Below, one piece after another: positions 15,439-24,658 of a DNA stretch of 64,000 nt (position 1 is its first letter; each line of letters opens with the position of its first letter). Under the pieces are notes generated by a model. The model was not told the origin of the DNA. It did not search any database and saw nothing but the letters and a program-made list of their open reading frames with translations. This stretch comes from Pseudomonadota bacterium (lineage in GTDB: Bacteria; Desulfobacterota; Desulfobulbia; Desulfobulbales; SURF-16): assembly GCA_018816555.1 (NCBI GenBank), contig JAHIVT010000032.1, positions 18,155-82,154 on the forward strand, written 5' to 3'. The position numbers and the translations under genes are program-made.

Positions 15439-17253
15439 TCAAACCTTACCGCCCGCTCCAGCGGCATCTCCCAATGGCAGCGACTCGATGGTCTCCCGCA
15501 TGCTCAGCAGGTCAGAGAAAAACTGGTCGCTTTTATCCGCGATCATCTGCCGGGGAAAGCTCTGGTAATATTCAATACCCTTGAGAAGATTTTCCTTAAT
15601 CTCCTGCAGGTTTGCCGGGGCGCGGAAGACAAGTCCCGAGGCGATTTTGTCCATTTCACCACGGATATAATCGATAAAAATACCGATCTCCCGGATAAAC
15701 ATGTGCGGCCGTTCCGCTCTGGTCAACAGGGAGATTCTTCCGTAAATATGCCCCACCATCTCTTCCAGGGTGACAACCTTACTGAAATTGACAATGTTGG
15801 GGCCGCAGCATATAGCGGGGGTGGCAGTGGGATCGATGCCGGTGGGCAGGGTAATGCAGCCGGCAAGATCATGACAGATACAGGATTTGACCATCAGCCC
15901 TTCACGAAGCTTTTCAAGCAGCGGCATTGGATGCCCTTCCTCCGGCAGCACGGCCAGCTTCTTTTTCTGGTAGGCGCGGGAAGCAAGACAGATGGGCCGT
16001 TCAGTGAATTCCGTATTGATGGAGATATGGCCTTTGGGGCAGGCGGAACCGGGCTTGCCTTCGCTGATCCGCCTGCGCCGCGCCTCCTCACTGGCCGAGG
16101 TGCGCAGGTTCCAGAACGGCACGCCCAGTGGGGAGCTGTCGCTGAGATAGACATCCTCACTGGTGGCCCTGAGCAGTTTCTGTAGATGGGCATCATCAAT
16201 ATTAACGATCTCGGGAACGAGCAGAAAAGGCGTACCCCAGCCTGTGCCGTCGACCCCATAATGGTTAAGCAGCAGCTGATCTTCGGCCGCGGTGCCGATG
16301 CCGCCCTGCACCGTAATGCGCACATCCTGCGGATTGCTGCCGGCCGGCCGGCCCAGCGCGGCAATAGCCTTGACATAAACAGTGTGCAATTTTTCGATAA
16401 GTTCCTGTTTTTTAAGTTTAAACTCCTCGAGGATTGGTCCGAGCAGAAAACCTTTTGATGCAAAGGCATGGCCGCCGCAGTTCAGACCGGACTCAATGCG
16501 GAATTCAGATACCCACATCCCATGCTTTGCCAGGAATTTCCCCTGGATTTCCGCCGAGCGGTAATCGCTGACCTTCAGAACGATCCTTTTTTTGCTGATA
16601 CCGTTTTTGTCCGGGAAAAAATCATCAAAAGAGGCGAGGTAACTGTAGAGGTGTTTATTAATGCCGGCCGAAAAGATAATGGAGGAGCGGACCGTGCTCA
16701 GGGCATAGCCGCGCAGGGCCGCCATGGCATCAGAGAATTCCACCCCCAGCGCCTTGCCGTGGCGGTAATTGACCCGGTCGAGCTTGGTCATGATATTGAC
16801 GTCAATGGTGCCGGGCACGGCATGCTGCCGCAGTACCTGCTGCAGCCTGGCCTTTTCCTCGGCGTCACCCGTGGCAAGCATGGCCAGGTAGTCCTTTTTG
16901 ATCGGCGCTTCCTCGGGCAACATTTCGTAATAGCGGGTGATGTCGCTGCCCGGCGAGAAAGGTGCGGCCTGCAGCTCACGCACCTGGCGCTCGATTAAGC
17001 GGTCCAGCAGATTGAGAAAGGCGGTGATACGCAGGGCTCGGGCATCTTCCTGCCGGCTGGAAATTTCCTCATAGGGTTCTCCTGCCTTCTCGCAATGGTA
17101 TTTCCGCATCTGTTCAATCAGCAGATCATCGACCAGGGAGATGACCGCGCTGATGCCGAATTTTGCCACGCGTAATGCCGTATCAATGGTAAACCCCGTA
17201 CCCATCACCGGGATGTGAAATGTATGCGCACTCCTGAAAACTGAACTAGCCAT
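15439..17253 (-). CDS. conserved uncharacterised protein with TIM-barrel flavoprotein-like motifs
   Basis: 604 residues with no signal peptide. It starts HIPVMGTGFTIDTALRVAKFG and continues with a helical, charged region. In the middle, ITVQGGIGTAAEDQLLL and YGVDGTGWGTPFLLVPE recall phosphate-binding loops of nitronate monooxygenase/enoyl-ACP reductase II-type barrels. The C-terminal third has clustered Cys (GSACPKGH, KSCICHDLAGC, AICCGPN), which may bind metal or an Fe-S cluster. I have seen close relatives labelled hypothetical in Bacteroidota and Desulfobacterota. I cannot name a reaction. The ATG at 17253 is preceded by AAGGGA, very close to the start. Confidence 0.6.
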   Translation of the reverse strand: MASSVFRSAHTFHIPVMGTGFTIDTALRVAKFGISAVISLVDDLLIEQMRKYHCEKAGEPYEEISSRQEDARALRITAFLNLLDRLIERQVRELQAAPFSPGSDITRYYEMLPEEAPIKKDYLAMLATGDAEEKARLQQVLRQHAVPGTIDVNIMTKLDRVNYRHGKALGVEFSDAMAALRGYALSTVRSSIIFSAGINKHLYSYLASFDDFFPDKNGISKKRIVLKVSDYRSAEIQGKFLAKHGMWVSEFRIESGLNCGGHAFASKGFLLGPILEEFKLKKQELIEKLHTVYVKAIAALGRPAGSNPQDVRITVQGGIGTAAEDQLLLNHYGVDGTGWGTPFLLVPEIVNIDDAHLQKLLRATSEDVYLSDSSPLGVPFWNLRTSASEEARRRRISEGKPGSACPKGHISINTEFTERPICLASRAYQKKKLAVLPEEGHPMPLLEKLREGLMVKSCICHDLAGCITLPTGIDPTATPAICCGPNIVNFSKVVTLEEMVGHIYGRISLLTRAERPHMFIREIGIFIDYIRGEMDKIASGLVFRAPANLQEIKENLLKGIEYYQSFPRQMIADKSDQFFSDLLSMRETIESLPLGDAAGAGGKV

Positions 17254-17318
17254 GTCCCTTGAAACGATCCCCGCCTGAAGTAGTGAAAGTGTTTATGCGT
17301 AAGCCCCCACAGGACTTG

Positions 17319-17347
17319 ATCATAATATATAGATGATGATGCGACAA
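17319..17347 (-). promoter_or_regulatory. sigma-70-type promoter for the 604-residue protein gene
   Basis: The reverse strand reads TTGTCG, 17 nt, TATGAT, about 65 nt upstream of the start codon. Confidence 0.45.
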
Positions 17348-17520
17348 AATCAGGAATAAATCAATAGCAGGTTGGGCCGGAAATCTCAAAGAAAATATGC
17401 AACCATGGGGCTGATTTATTTCCTGTTGGAGGCACTAACTTGCTTTTTTATTTATTTTTTTTGCCGTTTTGCCTGGTTCCCCGGATATTTATCTCTACAA
17501 GCTAATTTACGGACAAATTT

Positions 17521-18702
17521 TTAATCTGCCACAGGAACCACAAAGGCGGAAGAGCCTCTGATCAGGCCGACGGCAATCATGGTCAGCCCCAGTACCAGGA
17601 TGCCGATGATGAAAAAAGACCAGTGCAGGCCGAGGAGATCCATGGTGAACCCGGCGCCCAGTGAGCCGCAGAATACCCCGACACTCATGGCCAGGCTGAA
17701 AACACCCATCATGGTGCCCTGGCCATACTGCCGCCCCTCCTCCGTGGCATAGGCGCCCAGTGTCGGCCAAATCATCGCCTCGCCCATGCCGAGCAGAATA
17801 AACAGCCCCAGCAGAAACCAGAAACTGTTCGCCAGAGGCACCAGACACATCACCGCACTGATGATCAGGCAGCCGATCAGCAAGAGTCCGCTCTTATCGC
17901 GGCGGTCGGCCATTCTGCCGAAGGGGGTCTGCAGCAGGGCATTGACCAGGGTCCGGCAGGCGATGACCAGGCCGATCTCCATGCCGCTTGACTGGAACCA
18001 CTGGTGCATGAGCAAGGGCAGAAAGGCCATGGTGGGCACCATGATGATCATGGTGGCCATCCTGGCCAAAAGAATCCCGCCTGTTCTGCGCCGGGTGAGC
18101 ATGCTGCGCAGCGCCTCGATGATGCCCATGCGGCGGATGCCGCGATCCTTGCGCTCCATCACCGGCATTTGGAAAACCACCAGCAGCAGGGCAAGGCAGC
18201 TCAGACCGGCCATGGCGTAAAAGGCGGCTGCCATTCCCCACAGATCGGTGAAAAAACCGCCCAGCAGCGGTCCGCTGCCGATGCCGGTAAAAATGGCGAT
18301 ATTCAGCATCCCCATGTAGCGTCCTTCCTGGCCCACCGGCGCCATGTCGCTGACACAGGCCATGGCAACCGGCACGATCATGGCCGAACCAACGCCATGA
18401 AAGGCCCGGATGACTATCAGATTAATCACCGAGGTGGCCTCGGGCATGGCCAGACCCACCAGGGCATAAACCAGCAGACCGCAGACCAGAAACATCTTCC
18501 TGCCCCAGCGGTCGGACAAATTGCCGACAATGGGCTGGAAAATGCCCCGGGTGATGGAAAAGGCGGCGATGATCAGACCGAGGGCCAGCCCTCCTGCCCC
18601 GAGACTGGCGGCAAAGACCGGCATGACCGGTACGATGATGCCGATGCCGAGCAAAGCAATAAATACCGATAAAAGAAGGGTGCCGAGCAAATGGCCTTGC
18701 AT
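17521..18702 (-). CDS. MFS transporter (DHA1/drug-efflux type)
   Basis: 393 residues with 12 predicted hydrophobic segments. The signature loop between helices 2 and 3 is GNLSDRWGRKMF, matching the GxLaDrxGrkxxl motif. FHGVGSAMIVPVAMACVSD in helices 4-5 and LLGGFFTD match the proton-antiporter motif C region of the DHA1 family. It probably exports small hydrophobic compounds; the substrate is unknown. GAAAAGGA lies about 10 nt before the ATG. It is monocistronic or follows nothing on its strand, and is divergent from the rhomboid gene. Confidence 0.85.
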   Translation of the reverse strand: MQGHLLGTLLLSVFIALLGIGIIVPVMPVFAASLGAGGLALGLIIAAFSITRGIFQPIVGNLSDRWGRKMFLVCGLLVYALVGLAMPEATSVINLIVIRAFHGVGSAMIVPVAMACVSDMAPVGQEGRYMGMLNIAIFTGIGSGPLLGGFFTDLWGMAAAFYAMAGLSCLALLLVVFQMPVMERKDRGIRRMGIIEALRSMLTRRRTGGILLARMATMIIMVPTMAFLPLLMHQWFQSSGMEIGLVIACRTLVNALLQTPFGRMADRRDKSGLLLIGCLIISAVMCLVPLANSFWFLLGLFILLGMGEAMIWPTLGAYATEEGRQYGQGTMMGVFSLAMSVGVFCGSLGAGFTMDLLGLHWSFFIIGILVLGLTMIAVGLIRGSSAFVVPVAD

Positions 18703-19115
18703 GGTGGAAATGGTCCTTTTCCCGCAGATCCGCTATGACAGGAGGGCACTGACCGGGAAAGAGCTTTGCGTCCAGGGGCAAACAAATCCCTGGGAAAGCG
18801 CAGTAAAATGGATAGCTTTGGGCAAACGAGGCGAGATAACGGACAGAGCCGTATCAACCTGCAGGTTTTTATAAAAATAACACATCCGGGCCGAAACTTC
18901 GATCATTAGTCTCAAGCCTGAAACAAAAAATGCTTTCCGCTGTCTGATCATTTAACCGGTTCAGCCGGCAGGACGTGCATTGCACATTTTTAGTCCGGTT
19001 ACAATTTCCTTTCGCGCCAAGAACTGTTAAAGTTGCCTGGAGCCAGGGCATCGTTTTTTTATGCCTCCATTTGCCGATGGCCAATAATCTATCACAACCA
19101 CCAGAGAGATATCGC

Positions 19116-19964
19116 ATGACAACGCTGCACCCCAAAAATTCCATGCTCTGCCCCAACTGCCGCCGCCTCATCAGCCGTGATGAAAAGGTTTGCCCCTATT
19201 GCGGTACGAGCAGGCCCGGTTCCTGGTGGAAAAACAATCGTTTCACCACAGGCTTTACCGATGGGAACCGGATCATCAGCCTGATCACCTACACCAATAT
19301 CGGCATGTATATTCTTTCCCTGCTGCTCAATCCGCGCAGCGCAGGGCTTGCCGTCAACCCCTTCGACTTTCTGTCGCCCAGCAACCGCAGCCTGCTCATC
19401 CTCGGCTCCACCGGCACCGTTGCCATTGACCAGATGCATCGCTGGTGGACCCTTGTGGCGGCAAATTATCTGCACGGCAGTCTCATGCATATCGCCTTCA
19501 ACCTCATCGCCCTGCGGCAGATAGCCCCGCTGGTCATCAATGAATACGGCGGCTACCGCATGTTTATCATCTATACCCTGGGAGGTGTTGCCGGCTTTTT
19601 TCTCTCTTATCTGGCCGGCATTCACTTTACCATCGGCGCATCCGCCTCGGTGTGCAGCCTGATCGGCGCCATGCTCTTTTACGGCAAAAGCCGGGGCGGA
19701 ACATATGGCGGCAATATCTACAGCCAGATCGGGGTCTGGGCGGTCAGTATCTTTGTTTTCGGGATGATCGTACCGGGTATCAATAACTGGGGACATGGCG
19801 GCGGCATGGCGGCGGGAGCTCTACTCGCCTATCTTTTAGGCTACCAGGAGCGGAAAAGGGAAAATATCAGCCACAAATACCTTGCCATCGGCTGCGCGGC
19901 GCTCACTGTGGTGATACTCGCCTGGGCCTCATTAAACGGCATCCTTTACCTGCTGCTGGCCTAA
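19116..19964 (+). CDS. rhomboid-family intramembrane serine protease with N-terminal zinc ribbon
   Basis: 282 residues from the ATG at 19116 (AGAGAGAT upstream). The tracked start at 18975 would add 47 residues before the zinc ribbon. The N-terminus carries CPNC and CPYC pairs (12-29). The rhomboid domain follows with HGSLMHIAFNL (oxyanion His/Asn region), the catalytic Ser in GASAS (176) and the catalytic His in NNWGHGGGMAAG (near 227). It should cleave membrane proteins within the inner membrane. The zinc ribbon probably faces the cytoplasm and may regulate it. The substrate is unknown. Confidence 0.88.
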   Translation: MTTLHPKNSMLCPNCRRLISRDEKVCPYCGTSRPGSWWKNNRFTTGFTDGNRIISLITYTNIGMYILSLLLNPRSAGLAVNPFDFLSPSNRSLLILGSTGTVAIDQMHRWWTLVAANYLHGSLMHIAFNLIALRQIAPLVINEYGGYRMFIIYTLGGVAGFFLSYLAGIHFTIGASASVCSLIGAMLFYGKSRGGTYGGNIYSQIGVWAVSIFVFGMIVPGINNWGHGGGMAAGALLAYLLGYQERKRENISHKYLAIGCAALTVVILAWASLNGILYLLLA

Positions 19965-20029
19965 CAGGACTCCTGCTCCTTTAAGGCAATTTCTTCCCGC
20001 GGTAATGGTCCGGCGCTGACGGGGAGAAA

Positions 20030-20054
20030 GCCCCCTATCTCCGTAACAGGGGGC
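20030..20054 (-). terminator. possible rho-independent terminator of the zf-TFIIB gene
   Basis: A GCCCCC/GGGGGC stem with a 13-nt loop, followed on the reverse strand by TTTCT. It lies 30 nt past the reverse-strand gene. The T-tract is short. It could equally serve the convergent rhomboid gene. Confidence 0.4.
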
Positions 20055-20084
20055 ACATACCATCTGTATCATGGGCCAAAAAAC

Positions 20085-20375
20085 TCAAAAATCAAAAAGA
20101 TCTTTCAGCAATGACTTTTTCTTATACTGTTTACCGTCATGATATTTGTCATGCTTATCGCCAAGGTGATGGCTGTCGCCGTATTTCATGGTTTCGGGCC
20201 TGCGGTTCCGCTCTTCCGGCACAGGAGGCATCTGCGCCGGGGCGGAACGTTCGATAATTTTATCGAGTTCTCCCCGGTCGAGCCATACGCCACGGCACTG
20301 GGGACAATAATCAATTTCCACACCCTGCCGATCAGACATCAGCAGGTCAACAGAAGTGCATACTGGACATTTCAT
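20085..20375 (-). CDS. zf-TFIIB-family zinc-ribbon protein
   Basis: 96 residues from the ATG at 20375, chosen because GTTGGGAG lies directly upstream and it begins MKCPVC as in the family. The zinc site is formed by CPVC and CPQC, followed by the signature GVWLDRGEL. The C-terminal half is charged and rich in His, Lys and Asp and looks disordered. Such proteins are often annotated as zf-TFIIB domain proteins; their role in bacteria is not established. Confidence 0.85.
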   Translation of the reverse strand: MKCPVCTSVDLLMSDRQGVEIDYCPQCRGVWLDRGELDKIIERSAPAQMPPVPEERNRRPETMKYGDSHHLGDKHDKYHDGKQYKKKSLLKDLFDF

Positions 20376-20434
20376 ACTCCCAACTCCTCTCATTTATTGA
20401 CTTATCAATTTGTTAGCGCAGTCTGTCGCTTATC

Positions 20435-20648
20435 ACCATAACGGATCGGCCTTCTCAAAACTCTGAATTCAGCCACGCCGAAAACGAAGTTTGCTCCCCC
20501 TTTTAAATGGGCGAAGACATGTTACGCCGATTTTCCAGACTTGCATGTTTCACGTATTCTGCAAAATACACAAAATAACCACAAAGTGACATAAAAATAT
20601 TGGCGTTTTTACCGTTTGACGCTAAGTTGATTTGACTGAGCAGGGTAA
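20435..20648. other. intergenic region upstream of the cytochrome remnant
   Basis: AT-rich sequence without a gene. I searched it for the missing N-terminal heme motif of the cytochrome remnant and saw none. No clear promoter or hairpin is present. Confidence 0.4.
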
Positions 20649-20834
20649 AAATTATTTTCCGGCCAGAAACCATTGCGCATTACCGAGATCCCATACATCC
20701 GGAAAAAACACCACGAGCTGCAGCAGGATATCTTCAGCAGACAGTCAATCGGCTCCCGCGCCAATTGTCCCGCCTGCCATTCCAGCGCCGAACAAGGTGT
20801 GTATGAGGATGACCTGGTAAAAATTCCCGAATAA
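20649..20834 (+). pseudogene. 3' remnant of a diheme cytochrome c (DHC-like) gene
   Basis: This frame is not in the ORF track because it has no start codon. An open frame after a TAA at 20646 reads through PLRITEIPYIRKKH, then SRANCPACHSSAEQG with a CxxCH heme site, and ends YEDDLVKIPE. That order (RITE-PY, NC-ACH, AEQG, acidic, IP) is the C-terminus of DHC-type diheme cytochromes (PF09626-like) as I remember the family. The first heme motif and the signal peptide are absent upstream. It is probably a truncated relic 14 nt before a convergent DUF1566 gene. Confidence 0.6.
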
Positions 20835-20847
20835 GGAGATCAGGGTT

Positions 20848-21309
20848 TCAACGGGCGGTGCGCACCGGCAGGGCACGCATGCTGCTCGAAGTCCCTTGAT
20901 CAAATGTATTGATCTCACCGGTCATGAAAAAGATGGTCCGCGCCCGGTTGCGCCGGCTGTCCGAGGTCCAGGGACAGCAGCCGGTGAGAGTGATGGCCTT
21001 GAAGGTTTTAAAGCGACTTGCAGAGTTTTGATCAAAAATGGTATCCAGTTCGGCCAAGGTCGGCAGCCGCCAGTCAGTATGGTTGCCGCCCGTAAATTTT
21101 TCACAGTAGAACTTCGCCTGCTCCCAGGTGATATCCTCACCATTATCCGTTGCCGCCCACATGAGACCGGTACTGTGGTCAAGTATGGTATCGCCGCCGA
21201 CAGCCGTAAATCGGCCCTCCTGCATCTGGGACCAGGCCTCCCATCTCAATGAAAATATCGCAAATAGACATGTTGCCATGACAATCAACAGACGACATGA
21301 TTTTCCCAT
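20848..21309 (-). CDS. DUF1566 (Lcl C-terminal-like) secreted protein
   Basis: 153 residues with an N-terminal signal peptide (hydrophobic about 6-24). The DUF1566 fold is recognised by TILDHSTGLMWA, ITWEQAKFYCEKF, HTDWRLPTLAEL and the closing RALPVRTAR. The domain is related to Legionella collagen-like protein C-termini and occurs in exported or surface proteins; its ligand is unknown. A paralogue with a longer N-terminus lies at 26089-26838 on the same strand. The gene runs towards the cytochrome remnant. Confidence 0.85.
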   Translation of the reverse strand: MGKSCRLLIVMATCLFAIFSLRWEAWSQMQEGRFTAVGGDTILDHSTGLMWAATDNGEDITWEQAKFYCEKFTGGNHTDWRLPTLAELDTIFDQNSASRFKTFKAITLTGCCPWTSDSRRNRARTIFFMTGEINTFDQGTSSSMRALPVRTAR

Positions 21310-21667
21310 GGTTATTACCTCTCTCTAGCTGTGCGTGGCGTGCAATTTGCCGGCTTGCCCGGATCCTTGCGGTATTCTTTCTAATGGTGCGTCCAATCAT
21401 AGGAAATGTCAAGTGAGCGCCTGTCAGGGCAGCAGCCTAGTGACAAAATCTATACGTCAGGTCAAAAAATTATCCATTGCATATCAATGAGATGACCAGT
21501 GTATTTTTTTTCACGGTCATTGCCCTTAATCGCCTGGCTGCCGCAGCAGACTACGCCGCGGTTTTTCTTCTTCCCGTAGATATTAAATGCACATTTTCCT
21601 CTTTCCGGTTTATACTGGCGGCCATGGAAACACAGTGAACCTCCAAGCATTTCTACCGGGCATTCTG

Positions 21668-22549
21668 GTGAAAAAGTACCTTCTCCTCACTTTCCTGCTG
21701 CTGGCAGCAATACTTTGCTGCACTGCCGTTGGCGCCTATGCGGGCTCTTATCCTGATCTCGCCGGGAAGAATGTTCATCTGGCCGCCGCCGACAGCCCGG
21801 CAATGGACACCACCTTTCACCTCCCTTTGCTGGGCCGACAGGACGCCAGAAACTATTCCCTGCCGGTTCTTGCCGTGATCCTCGGGCTGGTGGACGGCTT
21901 CAACCCTTGCGCCATGTGGGTTCTGGTTTATCTCATCTCACTGATCATGAGTCTCAAGGACAGAAAAAAGATCTGGTTTCTGGTGGGCTCTTTCGTGGCC
22001 GCCTCAGGCATTCTCTATTTTCTCTTTATGACCGCCTGGCTCAATGCCTTTCTGTTCATCGGCTATCTCAGGCCGCTGACCCTGCTGATCGGGCTTTTTG
22101 CCCTGTGGACCGGCATCAGAAACATCCGGGAATTCATCGTCACCAGGGGCGTGGTGGCCTGCAAGGTCATCGATGGCAAAACAAAAAAGAAAACCATGAA
22201 CAGAATCCAGCTGCTGGTCTCCTCGCCGCTGACCCTGGCCAGTATCTTCGGCATCATTGTCCTGGCCTTTGCGGTAAACTCCATCGAGTTCCTCTGCTCC
22301 GCCGGCATTCCCGCCATCTTTACCCATGTGCTGGCCATCAGCGCGGGGAGCAGCCTGCAGTATTACGCCTATATCCTGCTCTATGTCTTTTTCTTCATGC
22401 TCGATGATCTGGTCATCTTCAGCAGCGCCGTTTTCGCGGTCAACTCCTCTCTCGGTGAGAAATACGCCGGTTACTGCAAAGCAGTGGGCGGCATCATCAT
22501 GGTGGTGCTGGGAGTGCTGCTGACCTTCTTCCCGGACATGCTGCGCTGA
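21668..22549 (+). CDS. CcdA/DsbD-like thiol-redox membrane protein
   Basis: About 293 residues from the GTG at 21668, chosen because VKKYLLLTFLLLAAIL then forms a signal peptide with an AYA cleavage site. The tracked ATG at 21587 adds 27 residues and has no ribosome site. Six or more membrane helices follow. Cys81 in GLVDGFNPCAMW and a second Cys in SIEFLCSAGIP are placed as the redox pair of CcdA-type transporters, which pass electrons from cytoplasmic thioredoxin to the periplasm. No thioredoxin or cytochrome maturation gene is adjacent. The start is uncertain. Confidence 0.7.
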   Translation: MKKYLLLTFLLLAAILCCTAVGAYAGSYPDLAGKNVHLAAADSPAMDTTFHLPLLGRQDARNYSLPVLAVILGLVDGFNPCAMWVLVYLISLIMSLKDRKKIWFLVGSFVAASGILYFLFMTAWLNAFLFIGYLRPLTLLIGLFALWTGIRNIREFIVTRGVVACKVIDGKTKKKTMNRIQLLVSSPLTLASIFGIIVLAFAVNSIEFLCSAGIPAIFTHVLAISAGSSLQYYAYILLYVFFFMLDDLVIFSSAVFAVNSSLGEKYAGYCKAVGGIIMVVLGVLLTFFPDMLR

Positions 22550-22569
22550 AAAATCAATACACAGAAGGC

Positions 22570-22665
22570 TTTTTTCACCACAGAGCACACAGAGATCACA
22601 GAAAAATATTTTTTAATTACGGCAAGTCACCTCGGGGCTTCGTGGCAATTACCCAGTTTTTGCGC
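22570..22665. repeat. TTCACCACAG-type dispersed repeat, copy A (diverged)
   Basis: It shares TTTTTCACCACAGA, AGATCACAGA and the closing CAGTTTTTGCG-like end with 32502-32606. The right arm is eroded in this copy, so the palindrome is poor. Confidence 0.6.
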
Positions 22666-22820
22666 AACAATCCTCCCTTTTTTCCATCAAGATAAGGAAC
22701 AGGCTACATCCCCACCGACAAATTATGGCCTTGCCTTATGACATTCTGATGGAGTAAAAGATACCAAAGAAGACATCAGTAATCGATCTGCCCTTTGTGC
22801 GGCATCAAAAGAGGAATACA

Positions 22821-23048
22821 ATGAAAAAAAATCAGGCACTGAAGATACTTAATCCCACGATCGGCATTCTTATCCTGAGCCAGGCCATTTCCAGCTCCTT
22901 ACACGACTTTTTCCCAAAGGAAGCCTTTGAGGTCATTCATGGCGGAGGAGGCATTCTCCTGGTCTCGGGTGTGGCCCTGCATCTTTACCTGAACTGGAGC
23001 TGGGTACAGGCCACCTATCTGACTAAAAAAGGGCCGCAGTCCTCTTGA
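22821..23048 (+). CDS. DUF4405-like two-helix membrane protein
   Basis: 75 residues from the ATG at 22821, with AGAGGAAT upstream (the tracked start is 24 nt earlier). Two hydrophobic segments (about 11-27 and 42-60) are separated by a short polar stretch. His residues in SSSLHDFF, VIHGGGG and ALHLYLNW have the spacing seen in DUF4405/cytochrome b-like heme-binding membrane proteins. The role is unknown; a heme-binding function is an inference from the histidines. Confidence 0.6.
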   Translation: MKKNQALKILNPTIGILILSQAISSSLHDFFPKEAFEVIHGGGGILLVSGVALHLYLNWSWVQATYLTKKGPQSS

Positions 23049-23965
23049 GCCAGCAGGTCGGAGAAACCCGTCCGGAATCAATGACCGGTTTTCCCGAATG
23101 CAAAGGGGAATACGCAGGGGAAGTTCATGTCGCTCGATGGTGCCTTGAAAAATTTGGCATATGTTTTTGGACACGGAGAGGTGAAAGTAAAAAACACCCC
23201 AAATGGGGTATAAACTCTGCTTACTGGGCATATGTGAGCACTTTTTTTCCGCTGTGACACAATAATCAGACCAGAGGTCAATTTTGTAAGGTTCCCTCCA
23301 GTCGTACCTGCCTCTACTTGATTTTCAATGACAACTAACGATAGTCACAACAAAATTTCGTACTGAAAGTTCAGTCAAGTAGACTGGGTTCTTTGGAGGA
23401 GCTAAACGATTGCAGATAGTCTTTTCATAACGCCCTGCCGCACGCGGCTACTACGTACCATCAGCATATCGCTGCACCCCATTACATTGTTCCCGCCCCT
23501 CACAAAACCGCGCTTGCGCTATTAACGCACACTGCTCCTCAAAAGTACATTTACCAAGGCGCTAACAGATTCACCATGATGCGCGGTTTCGGTAGAGGAA
23601 ACTTCATTTAGGAGTTTTCCAGAATTCTACCAGTTCATGTTTCACGTCTTTATCTTATCTCTTTTCTAAGCAGTAATACCTAAGCCTAAATAAGTAATAA
23701 GGCCGATTCATTTTTCTAGATTTATAACATATATTTACTGTTAAGACGGGAAGCTTGAACATCTGCGAGATGAAGTAACCTTTACCGATTTGTATTTTTT
23801 GTCGCAGGCGAAATTAAAGCCAATTGTAGGCGATGAAAAAAACGAGGTGTACTCCGGTTCTCTCATTAGAGGAGTGCAGAATTGTGCATGAGGCGGACTT
23901 GTATTCTACATGAAGAACAAGGCCGAAGAAAAACAAGAAAAACCTGAAACTAATGGAGTGGTACC
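23049..23965. other. 917-nt AT-rich gene-poor region
   Basis: I see no credible gene. The two short ORFs tracked at 23045-23281 overlap on opposite strands and lack features. A short ACCCC-AAAT-GGGGT hairpin at 23196-23209 is followed on the reverse strand by T6. The stretch 23430-23560 is more GC-rich than its surroundings and has no assignable content. Together with the two gene remnants nearby it suggests an eroded region. Confidence 0.5.
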
Positions 23966-24286
23966 ATGAAAAATCCTATCAAGAAATTATTTGTAATGTT
24001 GGCAATTGGTTTGAGTTTCGTTGCAGTGCAGAGCGTGAGTGCCGAGACGGTGGAAGGAACGATTGAATCAATTTCAACTCGGCCCAATGTAGTCGTGGTC
24101 GACGGAATCGAGGTTTATGGTGTGAAGTTTAATTATCTAGCCAACCAATTTGACATTGTTCTCACGGTAAACCAATACGTGAGTTTTGAAGTTTACGAAT
24201 GGGAATGTACTGCCGGTACAACCGTGCTTAAAGCCTGCGAAATAACGGTTGCCGATGAAACTGTTGCCTTGCGCACGTGCCCGTAA
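23966..24286 (+). CDS. small exported protein of unknown function
   Basis: 106 residues with AATGGAG before the ATG. A typical Sec signal peptide (MKNPIKKLFVMLAIGL, cleavage after VSA near 26) is followed by about 80 residues of beta-rich sequence (GTIESISTRPNVVVVDG, VYGVKFNY) reminiscent of small OB-like folds. Two Cys near 80 and 91 may form a disulfide. I recognise no family. A strong terminator 160 nt downstream supports an independent transcription unit. Confidence 0.65.
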   Translation: MKNPIKKLFVMLAIGLSFVAVQSVSAETVEGTIESISTRPNVVVVDGIEVYGVKFNYLANQFDIVLTVNQYVSFEVYEWECTAGTTVLKACEITVADETVALRTCP

Positions 24287-24445
24287 TCCAGGCGGTATGA
24301 AGCGGAAACCCTGCCGTATGAGCAGAGGTAATCCCGTAGAAGAAGTAATCAATCAGAGGTGCAAGAAGAATTGAGAGCAACAGCAGCCGAATAAAGATTT
24401 CGAAACATTCATTCAGGTGTCCTTCCTGGCTTCTTTAAAAAGGCT

Positions 24446-24473
24446 CCCCCGGTAATGCCGGGGGATTTTTTTT
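24446..24473 (+). terminator. rho-independent terminator
   Basis: A CCCCCGG/CCGGGGG stem with loop TAATG, followed by a run of T residues. Confidence 0.85.
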
Positions 24474-24627
24474 GGAGTCTTGGGTTCGACCATAGGCAAT
24501 AGGCCAATAAGGGAAAATGGAGGACAATTATTTTTACTGCTCAGGTCTCCTGAATTCTACTCTTCCTATTTTTATCAAGGGATCAAGCCGTTGTCCCTGA
24601 TCTGTTAAGCCGACAGCCTTACTGCCC

Positions 24628-24658
24628 TTGACAAGCCTAAGAAAAAGGAGATATCTCC
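24628..24658 (+). promoter_or_regulatory. possible promoter with overlapping palindrome upstream of the PhnD-like gene
   Basis: TTGACA at 24628-24633 is followed after 17-18 nt by a weak -10 (ATATCT/TATCTC). The perfect 12-bp palindrome GGAGATATCTCC (24647-24658) covers that -10 and could be an operator. It lies about 105 nt before the gene. Confidence 0.35.

Noticed and set aside
20520-20560. Shared TTTTCCAGA...CATGTTTCACGT wording with 23620-23655
   Set aside because: The match is short and interrupted by different spacing, so it is within chance for AT-rich gaps.
23196-23209. Short ACCCC/GGGGT hairpin with T-run as a terminator on the reverse strand
   Set aside because: Only five base pairs and no reverse-strand gene upstream to terminate.
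23045-23281. Two overlapping short ORFs on opposite strands after the DUF4405 gene
   Set aside because: Neither has coding character or a ribosome site; a small hairpin lies in the overlap.
23400-23620. Possible integron attC-like sequence (GGGCGTTATG and GCGCTAACAG ends)
   Set aside because: Core sites do not fit GTTRRRY/RYYYAAC well, no cassette structure or integrase is visible, and arms do not pair convincingly.
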